Both the position numbers and the translations under genes were made by a program. From positions 85,536-118,781 of the forward strand of contig JAOAJX010000002.1 in NCBI GenBank assembly GCA_026413945.1: DNA of 33,246 bases, in the 5' to 3' direction. The first letter of the stretch is position 1; each line of letters opens with the position of its first letter. The stretch comes from Candidatus Iainarchaeum sp. (GTDB taxonomy: Archaea; Iainarchaeota; Iainarchaeia; Iainarchaeales; DTGL01). The notes under the pieces are model-generated. The model was not told the origin of the DNA, did no database searches, and worked only from the letters and a program-made list of their open reading frames with translations. Positions 22,418-31,080 of this stretch are shown piece by piece.

Positions 22418-22984
22418 TTGGAAAACGAGATTGCTAAAATAATTGTAAAAAGGTCTTCTGTCAGGGCTTTTGACAACAGCAAAAAGATTCCAAAGACAAA
22501 AATAATGAAAATACTTAAGGCTGGGACTCTTGCACCGTCTGCCCGCAATTCGCAGCCATGGCGATTTTATGTTGCCATTAGTGAAGAAGCAAAAACGAAA
22601 GTTTGTGAAGCCATGGCTGAAAGAAACCCGTGGGCAAAGGAGGCTAACGCAATAATAGTGCTGCTCGCTGACAAGAACTTTGCGGTAAGACCTGATGAGA
22701 AAAAATATTACATCGACATCGGCCTTTGCCTTGAGAATATTTTGCTTGAAGCAGTAAACCAAGGGCTTGGTGCATGCGCTTGCACCGCATTTGACAAAGA
22801 GCTGCTCACAAAGGCGCTTGGCTTGCCTGAGCATTTAGAGGCAGTTGTTGTAGTGCCTCTCGGATATGAAGCCAAAGGAAAAAAATTTGCAGAAATGAAA
22901 AGAAAATATGGGGAAATTGTTGAGCGCAGAGACCACAAAGATGGAACAAAAAAGCTTGAAGAGTGCATAATTAATTTGGCTTGA
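22418..22984 (+). CDS. Nitroreductase-family flavoprotein
   Basis: FMN-dependent NAD(P)H oxidoreductase of the nitroreductase fold. From the TTG at 22418 it is 188 residues: KRSSVRAFDNS near the start (the FMN-phosphate Arg/Ser motif), APSARNSQPWRF (second FMN motif), IDIGLCLENILLEAVNQGLGACAC (core helix), and a C-terminal VVVVPLGYEAKG. A GTG at 22409 is in frame, but it is part of the GGTG ribosome-binding motif (22408-22411), so the TTG 6 nt further is preferred. The physiological substrate is unknown. Second gene after the coiled-coil orphan. Confidence 0.9.
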   Translation: MENEIAKIIVKRSSVRAFDNSKKIPKTKIMKILKAGTLAPSARNSQPWRFYVAISEEAKTKVCEAMAERNPWAKEANAIIVLLADKNFAVRPDEKKYYIDIGLCLENILLEAVNQGLGACACTAFDKELLTKALGLPEHLEAVVVVPLGYEAKGKKFAEMKRKYGEIVERRDHKDGTKKLEECIINLA

Positions 22985-22993
22985 GCAAAAGGC

Positions 22994-23431
22994 TTAATTA
23001 CGCGCTCGCCAGCAAATACATGTGCCTTGATTGCAGCTGGCCTGCATTTTGGTGCATACTATATCCCCTCCAAACATGAAAAAAAAGAAGTTTTCTTGGG
23101 TTACTGAAATGTAGTTTTTGCTTATACAGCCAGTTCCGCAAGCAAACCTACAATCTGAATCTTTCTCGCAAGCCTTTCCATAGTGGGAGTTATAAACTTC
23201 AGCCACAGCATACAAAACTGTGGAAAGCAAAAGAGTTATTGAAAGAAACAAAAAAATGGCTCTCGCAGCATCTTTTTTCTGATTATAGCTACGCTTAGAA
23301 ACTAATGCTGCTGGAAAAGCCAATAAAAGCAGAGTAAAAGGCATTACAAGGAAAAGAATTAGCAATATTATAAGCATTATAGAAGCCAAAAACAGAATTA
23401 CAAGATTCTTATTTGAAGCCTCCGTTGGCAT
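22994..23431 (-). CDS. Membrane protein with Cys-rich external domain
   Basis: 145 residues. Hydrophobic helices span about 9-31, 32-45 and 56-78. After residue 82 a Cys-rich domain follows with ten cysteines (CEKDSDCRFACGTGCISK, then VCTK, ASC and GTCIC), probably disulfide-linked and outside the cell. The pattern recalls the short disulfide-rich tails of other archaeal surface proteins, and the truncated gene at the window start ends similarly. No named family. It converges on the nitroreductase gene with a 9-nt gap. The ATG is preceded by a TATA-like and GGT-containing sequence. Confidence 0.6.
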   Translation of the reverse strand: MPTEASNKNLVILFLASIMLIILLILFLVMPFTLLLLAFPAALVSKRSYNQKKDAARAIFLFLSITLLLSTVLYAVAEVYNSHYGKACEKDSDCRFACGTGCISKNYISVTQENFFFFMFGGDIVCTKMQASCNQGTCICWRARN

Positions 23432-23547
23432 AATTATACCACTAATCAGAAAGCATTTTTAACTTTTGCTAATTTGGTTGCGGATGAACGAAATTACTGA
23501 AGGAAATTTGGGCAATTCTCTAGGAGGGCCGATCATCTCATATTAGT

Positions 23548-23932
23548 TTACTCCTCGAAGCCCTTTACATAATATTTCCTGCCTTTTTTAATGATTGTAT
23601 GCCTTTCTTTCTCAAGAAGTTTTTTCTGTTTTTCTGCCCACCCAGGTATTTCTCATTTAGTTTGCCGCTGTTTTTTATCGTTCGCCATTAGGGCACGTCA
23701 CTTTCAGTTTCTTCTGCAGCATTGCGGCAGTCACAACGAAGATGCCGGTGGTTAGGGTACAGCAAAACTTAGTTTTATGTTTTTTGGCTAATTTCTTGCA
23801 AATCTCATTTAAGGTGATAAGTTTGCTTTCTGGCACTTTCTTCATTATCTCATTCACTTCCAATGGTGGCACTAATACAACACTATCTCCAGGCTTTGCC
23901 CCCATTGTTTCCATTGCTTTTCCACAGGGCAA
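23548..23932 (-). pseudogene. Decayed MGMT-like (alkyltransferase-fold) gene
   Basis: The first frame (from about 23932) reads LVPPLEVNEIMKKVPESK, LITLNEICKKLAKKH and TTGIFVVTAA, matching the MGMT-like winged-helix proteins of archaea. Homology then continues through three lesions: a 1-nt loss near 23722 moves the frame to AAEETESDVP; a TAA at 23688-23690 replaces the Tyr of the PYW motif before WRTIKNSGKLNEKYLGG; and a 1-nt loss near 23637 moves to AEKQKKLLEKERHTIIKKG, ending at TAA 23548-23550. The protein would have been about 130 or more residues, and the normal N-terminus also looks damaged. Either a true pseudogene or clustered sequencing errors. Function lost or moved elsewhere. Confidence 0.8.
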
Positions 23933-24043
23933 TTTCGTGGTTTATTTTTTCTTTTGATAAAACCTTAAGCGAATATTTTTTCAATCAATATCGCAAATTA
24001 GAAAGATTAATTAAAATAAGTTAGCGGGGCCTTGCACCGAAAA

Positions 24044-24055
24044 AAATATATATAG
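24044..24055 (+). promoter_or_regulatory. TATA box of the 24084 membrane protein gene
   Basis: The stretch aaatatatatag is the strongest TATA-like element in the window and lies about 30-40 nt before the ATG, with GGTG at 24075-24078 in between at the standard 5-nt spacing. The leader would be very short. Confidence 0.5.
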
Positions 24056-24083
24056 AATAACCATATTCCTTTAAGGTGAAGGC

Positions 24084-25175
24084 ATGTTGAATCTTCACGA
24101 CAAGGAAAAAATTATTGAAATAAGAACATGGGCTTTTGCGATAGCTTTGCTTTTTTTAGTTTGGTTTGTTATTTCTGCCATCAATTTTCAAAATATTTGG
24201 AATGGCTTCCTTTATAGTTTCAAGAATATTGGTTTTGTAAATTTGCTGCCATCACGCCCGCCTATTTTCTTGTTATTCATTGTTATTATGCCAATAGTTT
24301 ATTTTATCGTAAATAAATACTCAAAGAACGAAACTATAAAAAGAATTGCAATAATCAATGCAATTTTGCTGCCAACTTTGCTATTTTTTGAGTATGCATT
24401 GAATGATATGGGCAACCCTGATTTGACATCTGTTGGCTACTTTCCAAACAATCTTTTGGAATCGTTACTTTATTCATACGCTTTTGGCACGATGTCTTTC
24501 TACCTGTGGGTTCTCTTCTTGCTGCTTATAATATTTGCCTTGCTTTCACCAATAGTTGAGAATGCAAAAATGCAAAGAAAAACAATTTTAGATTCGCTTG
24601 CGGTTAGCTTTGGCTTTGTTTTTATCCTTTTTTCAATCTGCCTTTCTAACTTTGTGTCTCTCTCACAATACGCGGTTACAGTCGATCAGGCAAGACTCTA
24701 CTGCTATGAAAAAACCAATATGGCATACCCATCAAAAGCTTATCCGGAAATCTATGATGTGTGTTATTGGGATGGCAAACCTGGAACTGAAAAACTACAA
24801 AATATAATGAATGCTAGAGAATATTTTAACCGCTGCTTCACATCAAAGCTCCCAATTTCTGATCAGGATATTAGGGAAAGGTCACTCGCGCTCAGCTCAC
24901 TACTTATGGCAATAATTTGCTTGGTTTTGGGCTTTGGGATTTTCAGAACAGGCCGCCTGAAAAACGAAATGATAGGCAAAGGCACGATAGTTGCATCATT
25001 TTTATTCTGGTTCATAAGCTATGATGCTTTGCAATCTTACATTCCAATCCAGGACCATCCGTTTTTAATCGCAATGTTAGCATTTGCATGCTGGTTTGCG
25101 ATCTACTATCTGCTATTTTGGCTTGCCTCAAAGATTTTTATAAGTAGAAAGCAGAAATCGGGTAAGGGCAAGTAA
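24084..25175 (+). CDS. Large multi-pass membrane protein of unknown function
   Basis: 363 residues. Hydrophobic helices lie at about 14-33, 58-78, 87-106, 137-158, 168-190, 265-287, 299-318 and 324-349, so about eight spans. A Cys-containing hydrophilic loop of about 75 residues (195-265) carries three or four cysteines and could be external and disulfide-bonded. A short basic tail ends the protein. It has a strong TATA box and GGTG 5 nt before the ATG, so it is probably expressed. No family recognised. It lies in a cluster of orphan membrane genes with the pseudogene at 23548 and the frameshifted gene at 25190-25941. Confidence 0.7.
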   Translation: MLNLHDKEKIIEIRTWAFAIALLFLVWFVISAINFQNIWNGFLYSFKNIGFVNLLPSRPPIFLLFIVIMPIVYFIVNKYSKNETIKRIAIINAILLPTLLFFEYALNDMGNPDLTSVGYFPNNLLESLLYSYAFGTMSFYLWVLFLLLIIFALLSPIVENAKMQRKTILDSLAVSFGFVFILFSICLSNFVSLSQYAVTVDQARLYCYEKTNMAYPSKAYPEIYDVCYWDGKPGTEKLQNIMNAREYFNRCFTSKLPISDQDIRERSLALSSLLMAIICLVLGFGIFRTGRLKNEMIGKGTIVASFLFWFISYDALQSYIPIQDHPFLIAMLAFACWFAIYYLLFWLASKIFISRKQKSGKGK

Positions 25176-25189
25176 AGTGCAGTTTGCAA

Positions 25190-25531
25190 TTAAGGATGCA
25201 ATGCAGTTTTAAATGGGTTATAACCATGGAAGATGGAGCCCTTAAAAAGTATCTTGTAAAAGCCTAGTATGGGGGAGCCAACAAACAGGTTTGCTATTAG
25301 CTTAGCTAGCTCCATTTTGCTAAATTCTAGCACTGGCTCTTTAAGGTAACTAAACATCATAGAAAAAGAACAAATAAATATTAAAGCCAAGACAGGCACT
25401 AAAAGCAAATATATCTTTTTGTTCTCATCAAACAGACAAATCTTTTCGCCTATGAACGAGACAATTAAAACAATGATAATAATGGGCGTGAGAAAGCAAG
25501 CATAAAGTAGTAAATAATAATTGAGCACCAT
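25190..25531 (-). CDS. Membrane protein fragment, probable 3' part of a frameshifted gene
   Basis: 113 residues with hydrophobic helices at about 4-28 and 40-62 and a third near 82-95. Its ATG at 25531 lies inside the end of the upstream frame (25465-25941), giving a 67-nt overlap, long for two real genes, and there is no ribosome-binding motif before it. Joining the two frames inside the overlap gives one continuous membrane protein of about 250 residues. I therefore read it as the distal half of that gene; an independent small membrane protein is the alternative. Confidence 0.45.
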   Translation of the reverse strand: MVLNYYLLLYACFLTPIIIIVLIVSFIGEKICLFDENKKIYLLLVPVLALIFICSFSMMFSYLKEPVLEFSKMELAKLIANLFVGSPILGFYKILFKGSIFHGYNPFKTALHP

Positions 25532-25941
25532 TGATACATTGATAATGCCAGATCAAGATCAAACGAATCTGCTATTTTAAGATATAAACTGCTTTTATCA
25601 ACTAGGTCAAAATTTACTGTTAGCAAAATTAAGAACACAAATGGAATGCCAACTGAAGCACCAAAATCAGCTATTTCTCTTAGAATTAAATGTCCAAACT
25701 CTTTACTACCTCTTACTTCAAGAGAAAAAAAGCGGGCGCTCAGGGGTAGCCTATGTTCTTTCTTTCTGAGATGTGTAACATAAATCGCTATTCCGAGTAT
25801 GAAAACAAAAAATTCGATTATGTTTGGCTTAATAACGAAGTTAATCAAGCAAATGAAGCTAAGAATACCCAAAAAGGTGGCGATTGAATAAAAAGTAGTA
25901 TCGATAACTATTCCAAGAAAAATCTTGCTAAGAGTAAGCAT
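25465..25941 (-). CDS. Membrane protein, probable 5' part of a frameshifted gene
   Basis: 158 residues. Two helices at about 5-35 and 40-57 are followed by a basic loop (LRKKEHRLPLSARFFSLE), a helix at about 95-112 and a last one at about 134-150. The frame ends in SRPLLSLF just after entering the region where the next frame continues as a hydrophobic segment. Both frames in the overlap encode hydrophobic residues, so the exact shift point cannot be fixed. ATG start at 25941. No family recognised; perhaps DUF-type four- to six-helix membrane proteins. Confidence 0.5.
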   Translation of the reverse strand: MLTLSKIFLGIVIDTTFYSIATFLGILSFICLINFVIKPNIIEFFVFILGIAIYVTHLRKKEHRLPLSARFFSLEVRGSKEFGHLILREIADFGASVGIPFVFLILLTVNFDLVDKSSLYLKIADSFDLDLALSMYQWCSIIIYYFMLAFSRPLLSLF

Positions 25942-26037
25942 TAGCTCTGTTTTTTTTGTGTTTTTTATCCTTATCTAGATACATAAACAAATGGATATTT
26001 CTTTTCCTTAATAAATATTTCGCAACAGATTCAATTT

Positions 26038-26751
26038 ATGGCAAAAACAAGAAGGGTTCGTCTGATCGAGGCAATAAACTCTGCAATACAAAGCAGAGAA
26101 GGTCAGCAGCTGGGTTTTGAGTTTGTAAAGCCAAGAGGCTTAAGCAGGATGGAACTCATAGAAATAGCAATACAATGTGCAGTCAAACTTGGCAGCACAG
26201 GCTATTCAAAAAGCGACAAAGCGGATTATCTTGCAGAAGTGCTTACATTGTCACAACTTACAGGAAAAGGCATCGGCTTTATCTCACAGAAAGCTGTTAC
26301 TGGTGGCAAGCACTACCGTGGAGTTGCAGAGCATCTTAGGGCATTAGAAAAAGCTGGCGTTGACATTGCTCATTTAACAAAAATATTGCTTACAAGCAGT
26401 GGAGATATAAGGGCTATAATGCAGCGATTACCCCCCACATACGCTGAGAAAAAGAAGAGAGCTATTGAAAGAGAAATAAGTAAAATATTATTTTGGCATA
26501 GAAAGAGGCTGGAAGGGCACGAAAGGATGCAAATTTTAATTGGTTGGCTACGAAGAAAGCATGAAAGTTTGTATGGAACAAAAGTTGAAAACGCTATGCT
26601 CACAAGGGAAGATGTTTTAGAACTGCTCAGCAAAGGGGTACCAAGAGAAGATATTGAAAGGATTTTAAGAGCCAAATACACGAACAATAAAACAAAGAAT
26701 TATGTTCCGAGGCCAAAAAAAGTTAATAGGATTAACAGAAAGCCAATTTAG
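26038..26751 (+). CDS. Basic helical orphan protein
   Basis: 237 residues, almost all helical, with basic ends (MAKTRRVRLIEA at the start; a Lys/Arg/Asn-rich tail of about 30 residues). Recognisable stretches are GLSRMELIEIAIQCAVKLG, GYSKSDKADYLAEVLTLSQLTG, LRALEKAGVDIAHLTKILL and LTREDVLELLSKGVPREDIERIL. The last resembles a small UBA-like or helix-turn-helix segment and is reminiscent of the orphan at 19044. Likely nucleic acid or ribosome associated by charge, but no family recognised. A TATA-like CCTTAATAAATAT lies about 25 nt before the ATG, so the transcript is leaderless. Confidence 0.65.
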   Translation: MAKTRRVRLIEAINSAIQSREGQQLGFEFVKPRGLSRMELIEIAIQCAVKLGSTGYSKSDKADYLAEVLTLSQLTGKGIGFISQKAVTGGKHYRGVAEHLRALEKAGVDIAHLTKILLTSSGDIRAIMQRLPPTYAEKKKRAIEREISKILFWHRKRLEGHERMQILIGWLRRKHESLYGTKVENAMLTREDVLELLSKGVPREDIERILRAKYTNNKTKNYVPRPKKVNRINRKPI

Positions 26752-26770
26752 TTTGGCCAATTCTTTAGTT

Positions 26771-27670
26771 TCATTTTTTCTGTTCTCTTCTGTTCTCAAA
26801 AACCAGCATTGCAGCGCCTATTGCTGGAGCATCTTCACCTAGTTTTGCCCGAAGTATTTTTGTATCATTTCTTACTAGCTTGTATTTAGAAAGCTCTTTT
26901 TTTGCCGTATCCAAAAGCAGCCCTATTTCTGAAAGCCCACCACCAACAATGATTGCATCTGGGTCAAAGATGTTTATAATATTTACAAAGCCAACTGCCA
27001 AATGCTTAGAAACATCTTTTACTGCTTCAATAGCTCTTATATCATCTCTCTTGAGGTAATAATGCAACTCTTCATTGCTCTTTATTTTAAGGCCTTTTTC
27101 CATTGCCTTTTCAAAAAGGGCTTTTCCATTGCAATGCGCCTCAAAGCAGCCGATGTTTCCACAGCCGCAAATCTTTCCTGATGAATGGTCAATAATCATA
27201 TGGCCAAGTTCAGCACCTAGCCCTTGACCTTTCACTAAAAAGCCATTGCATATTATTCCACTGCCAACACCTGTGCCAAGAGTAATTCCAATGATGTTTT
27301 TGTATTTTCGCTTATAGCCGACAGCATACTCCGCCAAAGCAAATGCATTGGCATCGTTTTCAAAAAAAAGTTCTTCATTGAAACTTTTCTTAAGATATGA
27401 ATTAATGTTAACTCCATTTATCCAAGGCATATTTGGCGAAAATTGGATAATCCCTGTGGAGCTGTCAATGAAGCCGGCAAAATCAAGCCCTATGCCTTCA
27501 ATTTTTTCATTGCCTTTAATATCATTGATACCATCAACAAGAGTTTTAAGAAATGGTTTTTTATCTGTTGGAGTAGCCAACTTTTTTCTTTCTAGAATTT
27601 TCCCCTGGTGATCCAAAAGCAAAAAAAGCATCTTTGTTCCGCCAACATCAACTCCAATGGCCTTTGCCAA
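26771..27670 (-). CDS. glk: ROK-family sugar kinase (glucokinase-like)
   Basis: Phosphorylates a hexose, probably glucose or another aldohexose, with ATP. From the TTG at 27670 it is 299 residues. The N-terminal phosphate motif is AIGVDVGGTK, then DFAGFID, the catalytic Asp in ENDANAFALAE, LGTGVGSGI, GAELGH with the sugar-binding Glu and His, and the zinc motif CGCGNIGCFE. The first in-frame start (TTG 27685) is rejected because the second TTG has GGTG exactly 5 nt upstream. That GGTGA also holds the TGA stop of the PGI/PMI gene, so the two are coupled. Product and neighbour form consecutive steps: hexose to hexose 6-phosphate to fructose 6-phosphate. Confidence 0.93.
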   Translation of the reverse strand: MAKAIGVDVGGTKMLFLLLDHQGKILERKKLATPTDKKPFLKTLVDGINDIKGNEKIEGIGLDFAGFIDSSTGIIQFSPNMPWINGVNINSYLKKSFNEELFFENDANAFALAEYAVGYKRKYKNIIGITLGTGVGSGIICNGFLVKGQGLGAELGHMIIDHSSGKICGCGNIGCFEAHCNGKALFEKAMEKGLKIKSNEELHYYLKRDDIRAIEAVKDVSKHLAVGFVNIINIFDPDAIIVGGGLSEIGLLLDTAKKELSKYKLVRNDTKILRAKLGEDAPAIGAAMLVFENRREQKK

Positions 27671-27674
27671 AAAA

Positions 27675-28676
27675 TCACCCTGCAAGTATTCTTTTTAGCT
27701 TTGTGATGTTCTCATTTTCGCTTGGATCTTTTTTATTATGCAGGGCAAGATAATAGCTTGCAAAGTCTCCAATCATAATACCATAGAAGAGCCTTTCCAC
27801 AATTGTTTTGCCTTTTAGTCCGATATCTAGAACCTTGCTGTTTTTGCTTACAATCTTTCTTGTGAATTCAAAGCGCTTTTTCATCTTATCACTCTCGCAG
27901 TAGTCTCTGAAAAACAAAAAGGCAAGCTGTCTCTCATAATACCTGAAGCCAACAATCTCGTTGTGGTTCATCTCCGGCAGAACATTGCAATGAGAAAAAA
28001 TTCCGGAATTCTCTGCAAGCTGCCCATGAATTCTCCAAACTAGTGAGGAATAACAATCAGAAGCATAGAGCACCGGAATCTTTTTGTAAATGCTCTTAGC
28101 TATCTTTTTGCCAATTTTCTCTGCAGTGTAGGATTCATTAGCTAAGAAATCAATTGCTGCTGGAAGATTCAGTGGAAAGCTTAGAAGCCCAATGCGCTCA
28201 ACCATTGCAAGAATTGGTATTGTCAAATAGCCAAGCATGTTCCTTGGAAGGTTGCCCGCTGGAACTTTAATGCAAAGGGGACACTCTTTAAGCAACTTAC
28301 CGCCTGAACTTATTCCAATTATTTTTGCATTGCGTTCTTTTGCCTTTGAGAAGGCAGCAAGTGTCTCTTCTGTGTTTCCAGAATAGCTGACAAAAAATGC
28401 TAGCGTTTTATCATTTACGAACTCTGGAATGTCATAGCTGTTGCTCACATAAATAGGCAGCTTGCAAACACCCCTTAGAAGATCCCTTGTTATTGCGCCA
28501 CTTATGCCACTGCCCCCCATCCCTTGTATAAAGATGTTTGAGCAATTATCTCTTTGAAAACTCACGGATATTTTGCTTGTAATCTCGAGTGCGTCCCTAC
28601 AATGCTCAGGAAAAGCGCGCATATAGGAAAGCATATTTTCCTTATCATATTTTACGATTAACTTTTTGTAATCCAT
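27675..28676 (-). CDS. pgi: Bifunctional phosphoglucose/phosphomannose isomerase
   Basis: 333-residue SIS-domain isomerase of the archaeal PGI/PMI type, linking glucose 6-phosphate, mannose 6-phosphate and fructose 6-phosphate. The first SIS domain shows QGMGGSGISG near 51-60 and SYSGNTEET with the phosphate-binding Ser/Thr cluster. The second part carries LPEMNHNEIVGF with the catalytic Glu and His neighbourhood typical of the family. The length is normal (about 300-335). The ATG has GGTGA 5 nt upstream in the 21-nt gap after gatE. Third gene in the minus-strand operon with the ROK kinase downstream. Supplies fructose 6-phosphate for glycolysis and mannose 6-phosphate for glycans. Confidence 0.93.
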   Translation of the reverse strand: MDYKKLIVKYDKENMLSYMRAFPEHCRDALEITSKISVSFQRDNCSNIFIQGMGGSGISGAITRDLLRGVCKLPIYVSNSYDIPEFVNDKTLAFFVSYSGNTEETLAAFSKAKERNAKIIGISSGGKLLKECPLCIKVPAGNLPRNMLGYLTIPILAMVERIGLLSFPLNLPAAIDFLANESYTAEKIGKKIAKSIYKKIPVLYASDCYSSLVWRIHGQLAENSGIFSHCNVLPEMNHNEIVGFRYYERQLAFLFFRDYCESDKMKKRFEFTRKIVSKNSKVLDIGLKGKTIVERLFYGIMIGDFASYYLALHNKKDPSENENITKLKRILAG

Positions 28677-28697
28677 CTAATCACCATCAAGAGCATA

Positions 28698-30599
28698 TTA
28701 AAAATTCTTATCAATCAATTCCATAAGCTCCTTTTTTAAATTAAGGGCAACTTTACTAGAGTCTGCTTTGCCCTTCAATTCTTTCATCACATCGCCCATC
28801 AATGCATTCAAGCAGCGCTCCTTCTTTTCCATTACTAATGCCTTATTTTTCTTTAAAATTTCCTTTATTATTTTTGCAATCTCCTCATCAGAAACCTTTT
28901 GATAAGAAAATTCCCTTATTATTTCTTTGATTTTTTTTGACGGATTTTTTGCCTTTTGCTTGAGGGCTTCAACAGTATTTTCCTTATTTAGACCACTCCT
29001 TTCGGCCTCCAAAACAGCTAGAATATCTTCATCACAGATATTTTCAACATCAAAACCTTCCCTTTCTAAGCGTTTTAGTTCTTCCAGCAATATTACGGCA
29101 CACCTTTTGCCATCAATGCCTTTTTGTATCGCTTCTTCGAAAAGACAGGCGTAGTTGCTTAGCTTCATCTCTTCTGCGAGTTTATTGCTTAAGCCAACCT
29201 TTTTGTAAAGCGTTAGGCGTTCCTCTAAACCTAGTGGCAGCTTTTTTTGCAGCTCTTTAAGGTAAGATTTATGTATTATTATTTTCGGAAGATCTGTCTC
29301 GGGATACATGCGAGCTGCACCTGGCAAAGGCCTTAAATAGTGCGAAGTTCCATCAGGCAATGCCTCTCTTGTCTCTTCAGGAATTGAGTTAAGAGCAGTT
29401 AGGCAGCGCTCAGCGACACTTGCGAAAGCTTCCTTCGCCTTGTTTTCATCGGCCACAACCAACACAAAAGCATCCCTCTCAGAAACATTCAAGTCAGCCT
29501 TTACAGAGTCGACCTCTTCTTCGGTTATGCCATATTTTGGCAACTCATCACTGTGGAAAAGCCCTGAAAGCGCGTGCCTTGCCCTAAGATAATCAGCCAC
29601 TTCAGTACCAAAGCGCCTTCCTGGTTGTACTTCTGTACCAAATATACCAGCAAAGCCACAAACCTTTAAACCAAATACGTGCTTTTTGCTCTTAAGTGCT
29701 TCTGTGATTATCCTGCAATTGCTTTTAACAAAAATGTAATCAAGTTCCTTAAATGATGCTGAAATGTTTTCTGCCCTTACTTTTCTTTCTTTCAGCACAT
29801 CTTTTATGCGCAAAAGCGCTAACTGTCTCTGAACTTCCATTTCTACACATTTGTCAATCATTTCAAGTTCCTGAACACCTTTAAGCTCAACCCTTGCGCC
29901 ATTGGCTATGCTAATATTTATATCTTGCCTTATCGTACCAAGCCCGCGCTTTGCTTTGCATGTCCTCCTTATGAGTTCGCCAATCTTTATGGCACATTCT
30001 TTTACTTCTTTCGGTGTTTGAAGAGCTGGTGCAGTTGCAATCTCAATTAATGGAATGCCGAGCCGGTCAAGAGAATAAATAGTCTTTTCAGAATTCTTTT
30101 GCACAGGCCTTGCTGCATCTTCCTCAAGCACTATTGTTTGAATAGGCACTTTCTTATTTTGAATATAAATTTCGCCGCCAGTAGCAAGCAAGACGGTGCG
30201 TTGGTATCCTGATACATTCGAACCATCAAGAACTATTTTTCGCATCACGCAAGCGGAGTCAAATATATTAGCATTGCACATCAGAGCTATTTGAAGAGCT
30301 ACTGAAAGAGCTTGAGAATCTATGCTAGAAGGAGGTTCTTCATCACATTCTACAAGACAACAGCAATCATTGAAAAAAAGATATTCATAAGTTATTTTCT
30401 TATGTGCTTGCTCCATTGCTGCTCGATCAAACTCACCAAGCTCAGAAGCGCTCAGGCTTAATTTTCTTGTAAATGAGAAGTCTGCACTATTTGACTTGAG
30501 CTTTGATGGACATCTGCAAAAAAGCTTGCCAGTATCAAGCTGTTGGTGCACCTCAAGGCCTGCCTTTAGGCCAATTGCCTTATAATCAATCTCTGACAT
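28698..30599 (-). CDS. gatE: Glutamyl-tRNA(Gln) amidotransferase subunit E
   Basis: Kinase/tRNA-binding subunit of the archaeal GatDE complex, which converts Glu-tRNA(Gln) to Gln-tRNA(Gln); with no GlnRS this makes all Gln-tRNA. From the ATG at 30599 it is 633 residues, the usual GatE size. LKAGLEVHQQLDTGKLFCRCPS at the N-terminus (residue 10 onward) is diagnostic, then the GatB-like cradle (LDGSNVSGYQRT, IVLEEDAARP, RLGIPLIEIAT), an AspRS-like insertion (about 270-410), GAARMYPETDLP, and a C-terminal YqeY-like helical tail. An upstream TTG at 30689 would add 30 residues not found in the family. GatD is not in the window. Operon partner of the glycosylase gene upstream. Confidence 0.97.
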   Translation of the reverse strand: MSEIDYKAIGLKAGLEVHQQLDTGKLFCRCPSKLKSNSADFSFTRKLSLSASELGEFDRAAMEQAHKKITYEYLFFNDCCCLVECDEEPPSSIDSQALSVALQIALMCNANIFDSACVMRKIVLDGSNVSGYQRTVLLATGGEIYIQNKKVPIQTIVLEEDAARPVQKNSEKTIYSLDRLGIPLIEIATAPALQTPKEVKECAIKIGELIRRTCKAKRGLGTIRQDINISIANGARVELKGVQELEMIDKCVEMEVQRQLALLRIKDVLKERKVRAENISASFKELDYIFVKSNCRIITEALKSKKHVFGLKVCGFAGIFGTEVQPGRRFGTEVADYLRARHALSGLFHSDELPKYGITEEEVDSVKADLNVSERDAFVLVVADENKAKEAFASVAERCLTALNSIPEETREALPDGTSHYLRPLPGAARMYPETDLPKIIIHKSYLKELQKKLPLGLEERLTLYKKVGLSNKLAEEMKLSNYACLFEEAIQKGIDGKRCAVILLEELKRLEREGFDVENICDEDILAVLEAERSGLNKENTVEALKQKAKNPSKKIKEIIREFSYQKVSDEEIAKIIKEILKKNKALVMEKKERCLNALMGDVMKELKGKADSSKVALNLKKELMELIDKNF

Positions 30600-30648
30600 G
30601 TGTTCTCTAAACTTAAGCCAAAAAAGGTTTATTTTGTTATCGCTTAAC

Positions 30649-31080
30649 TCAAGCAATTTTTTCCCAAGGCTCAATGCCACCATGGACAATTTTGAACACT
30701 GGGTTTGGCTCTATTTTGCGCACCAAAAGGCATTTTTCATAGGCACTTTTATCACGAACCAACAGCTTATTCTTCAAGTGCTTGAATTCGTATTCGATCT
30801 GCCCTTTCTTAACAGGAATTATACTGCGCATTTCCATAGCTGTTATTTTATCCTTCCTAAACCTATAGTCTCTTTTTTTAGCTTCCTCAAAAACATAAGT
30901 TAAGTAAGAATTTATAGCATCTAATGGGCGCCTATATCTGAGAAACCTGAAAAGTTGAGGGTGGTTTTTGTAACCATTAGTTTTGCCCAACAGCACCTTC
31001 TTTGCAAGAAGGCCTTCGCGCCATAATGCAACCAAGCCTTTTGAATCTAGATACTTTGGACTTATACTCCACAAACGCAT
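30649..31080 (-). CDS. Pyrimidine dimer DNA glycosylase/endonuclease V family protein
   Basis: 143 residues from the ATG at 31080. Members of this family (T4 endonuclease V-like, Pyr_excise) remove UV-induced pyrimidine dimers using the N-terminal amine. The start motif MRLWSISPKYLD is followed by LVALWREGLLAKKVLLG, where the Glu aligns with the catalytic Glu23 of the T4 enzyme, and by GYKNHPQLFRF. The ATG is chosen over a GTG at 31089 because that GTG is part of the GGTG ribosome-binding motif (6-nt spacer). The N-terminus must be exact for catalysis in this family. First gene of the minus-strand operon to gatE (49-nt gap), PGI/PMI and ROK kinase. Confidence 0.88.
   Translation of the reverse strand: MRLWSISPKYLDSKGLVALWREGLLAKKVLLGKTNGYKNHPQLFRFLRYRRPLDAINSYLTYVFEEAKKRDYRFRKDKITAMEMRSIIPVKKGQIEYEFKHLKNKLLVRDKSAYEKCLLVRKIEPNPVFKIVHGGIEPWEKIA

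Noticed and set aside
23432-23547. Extra small gene between the Cys-rich membrane protein and the MGMT-like remnant
   Set aside because: All frames are short and lack start signals; I see only AT-rich sequence and upstream promoter-like bases.
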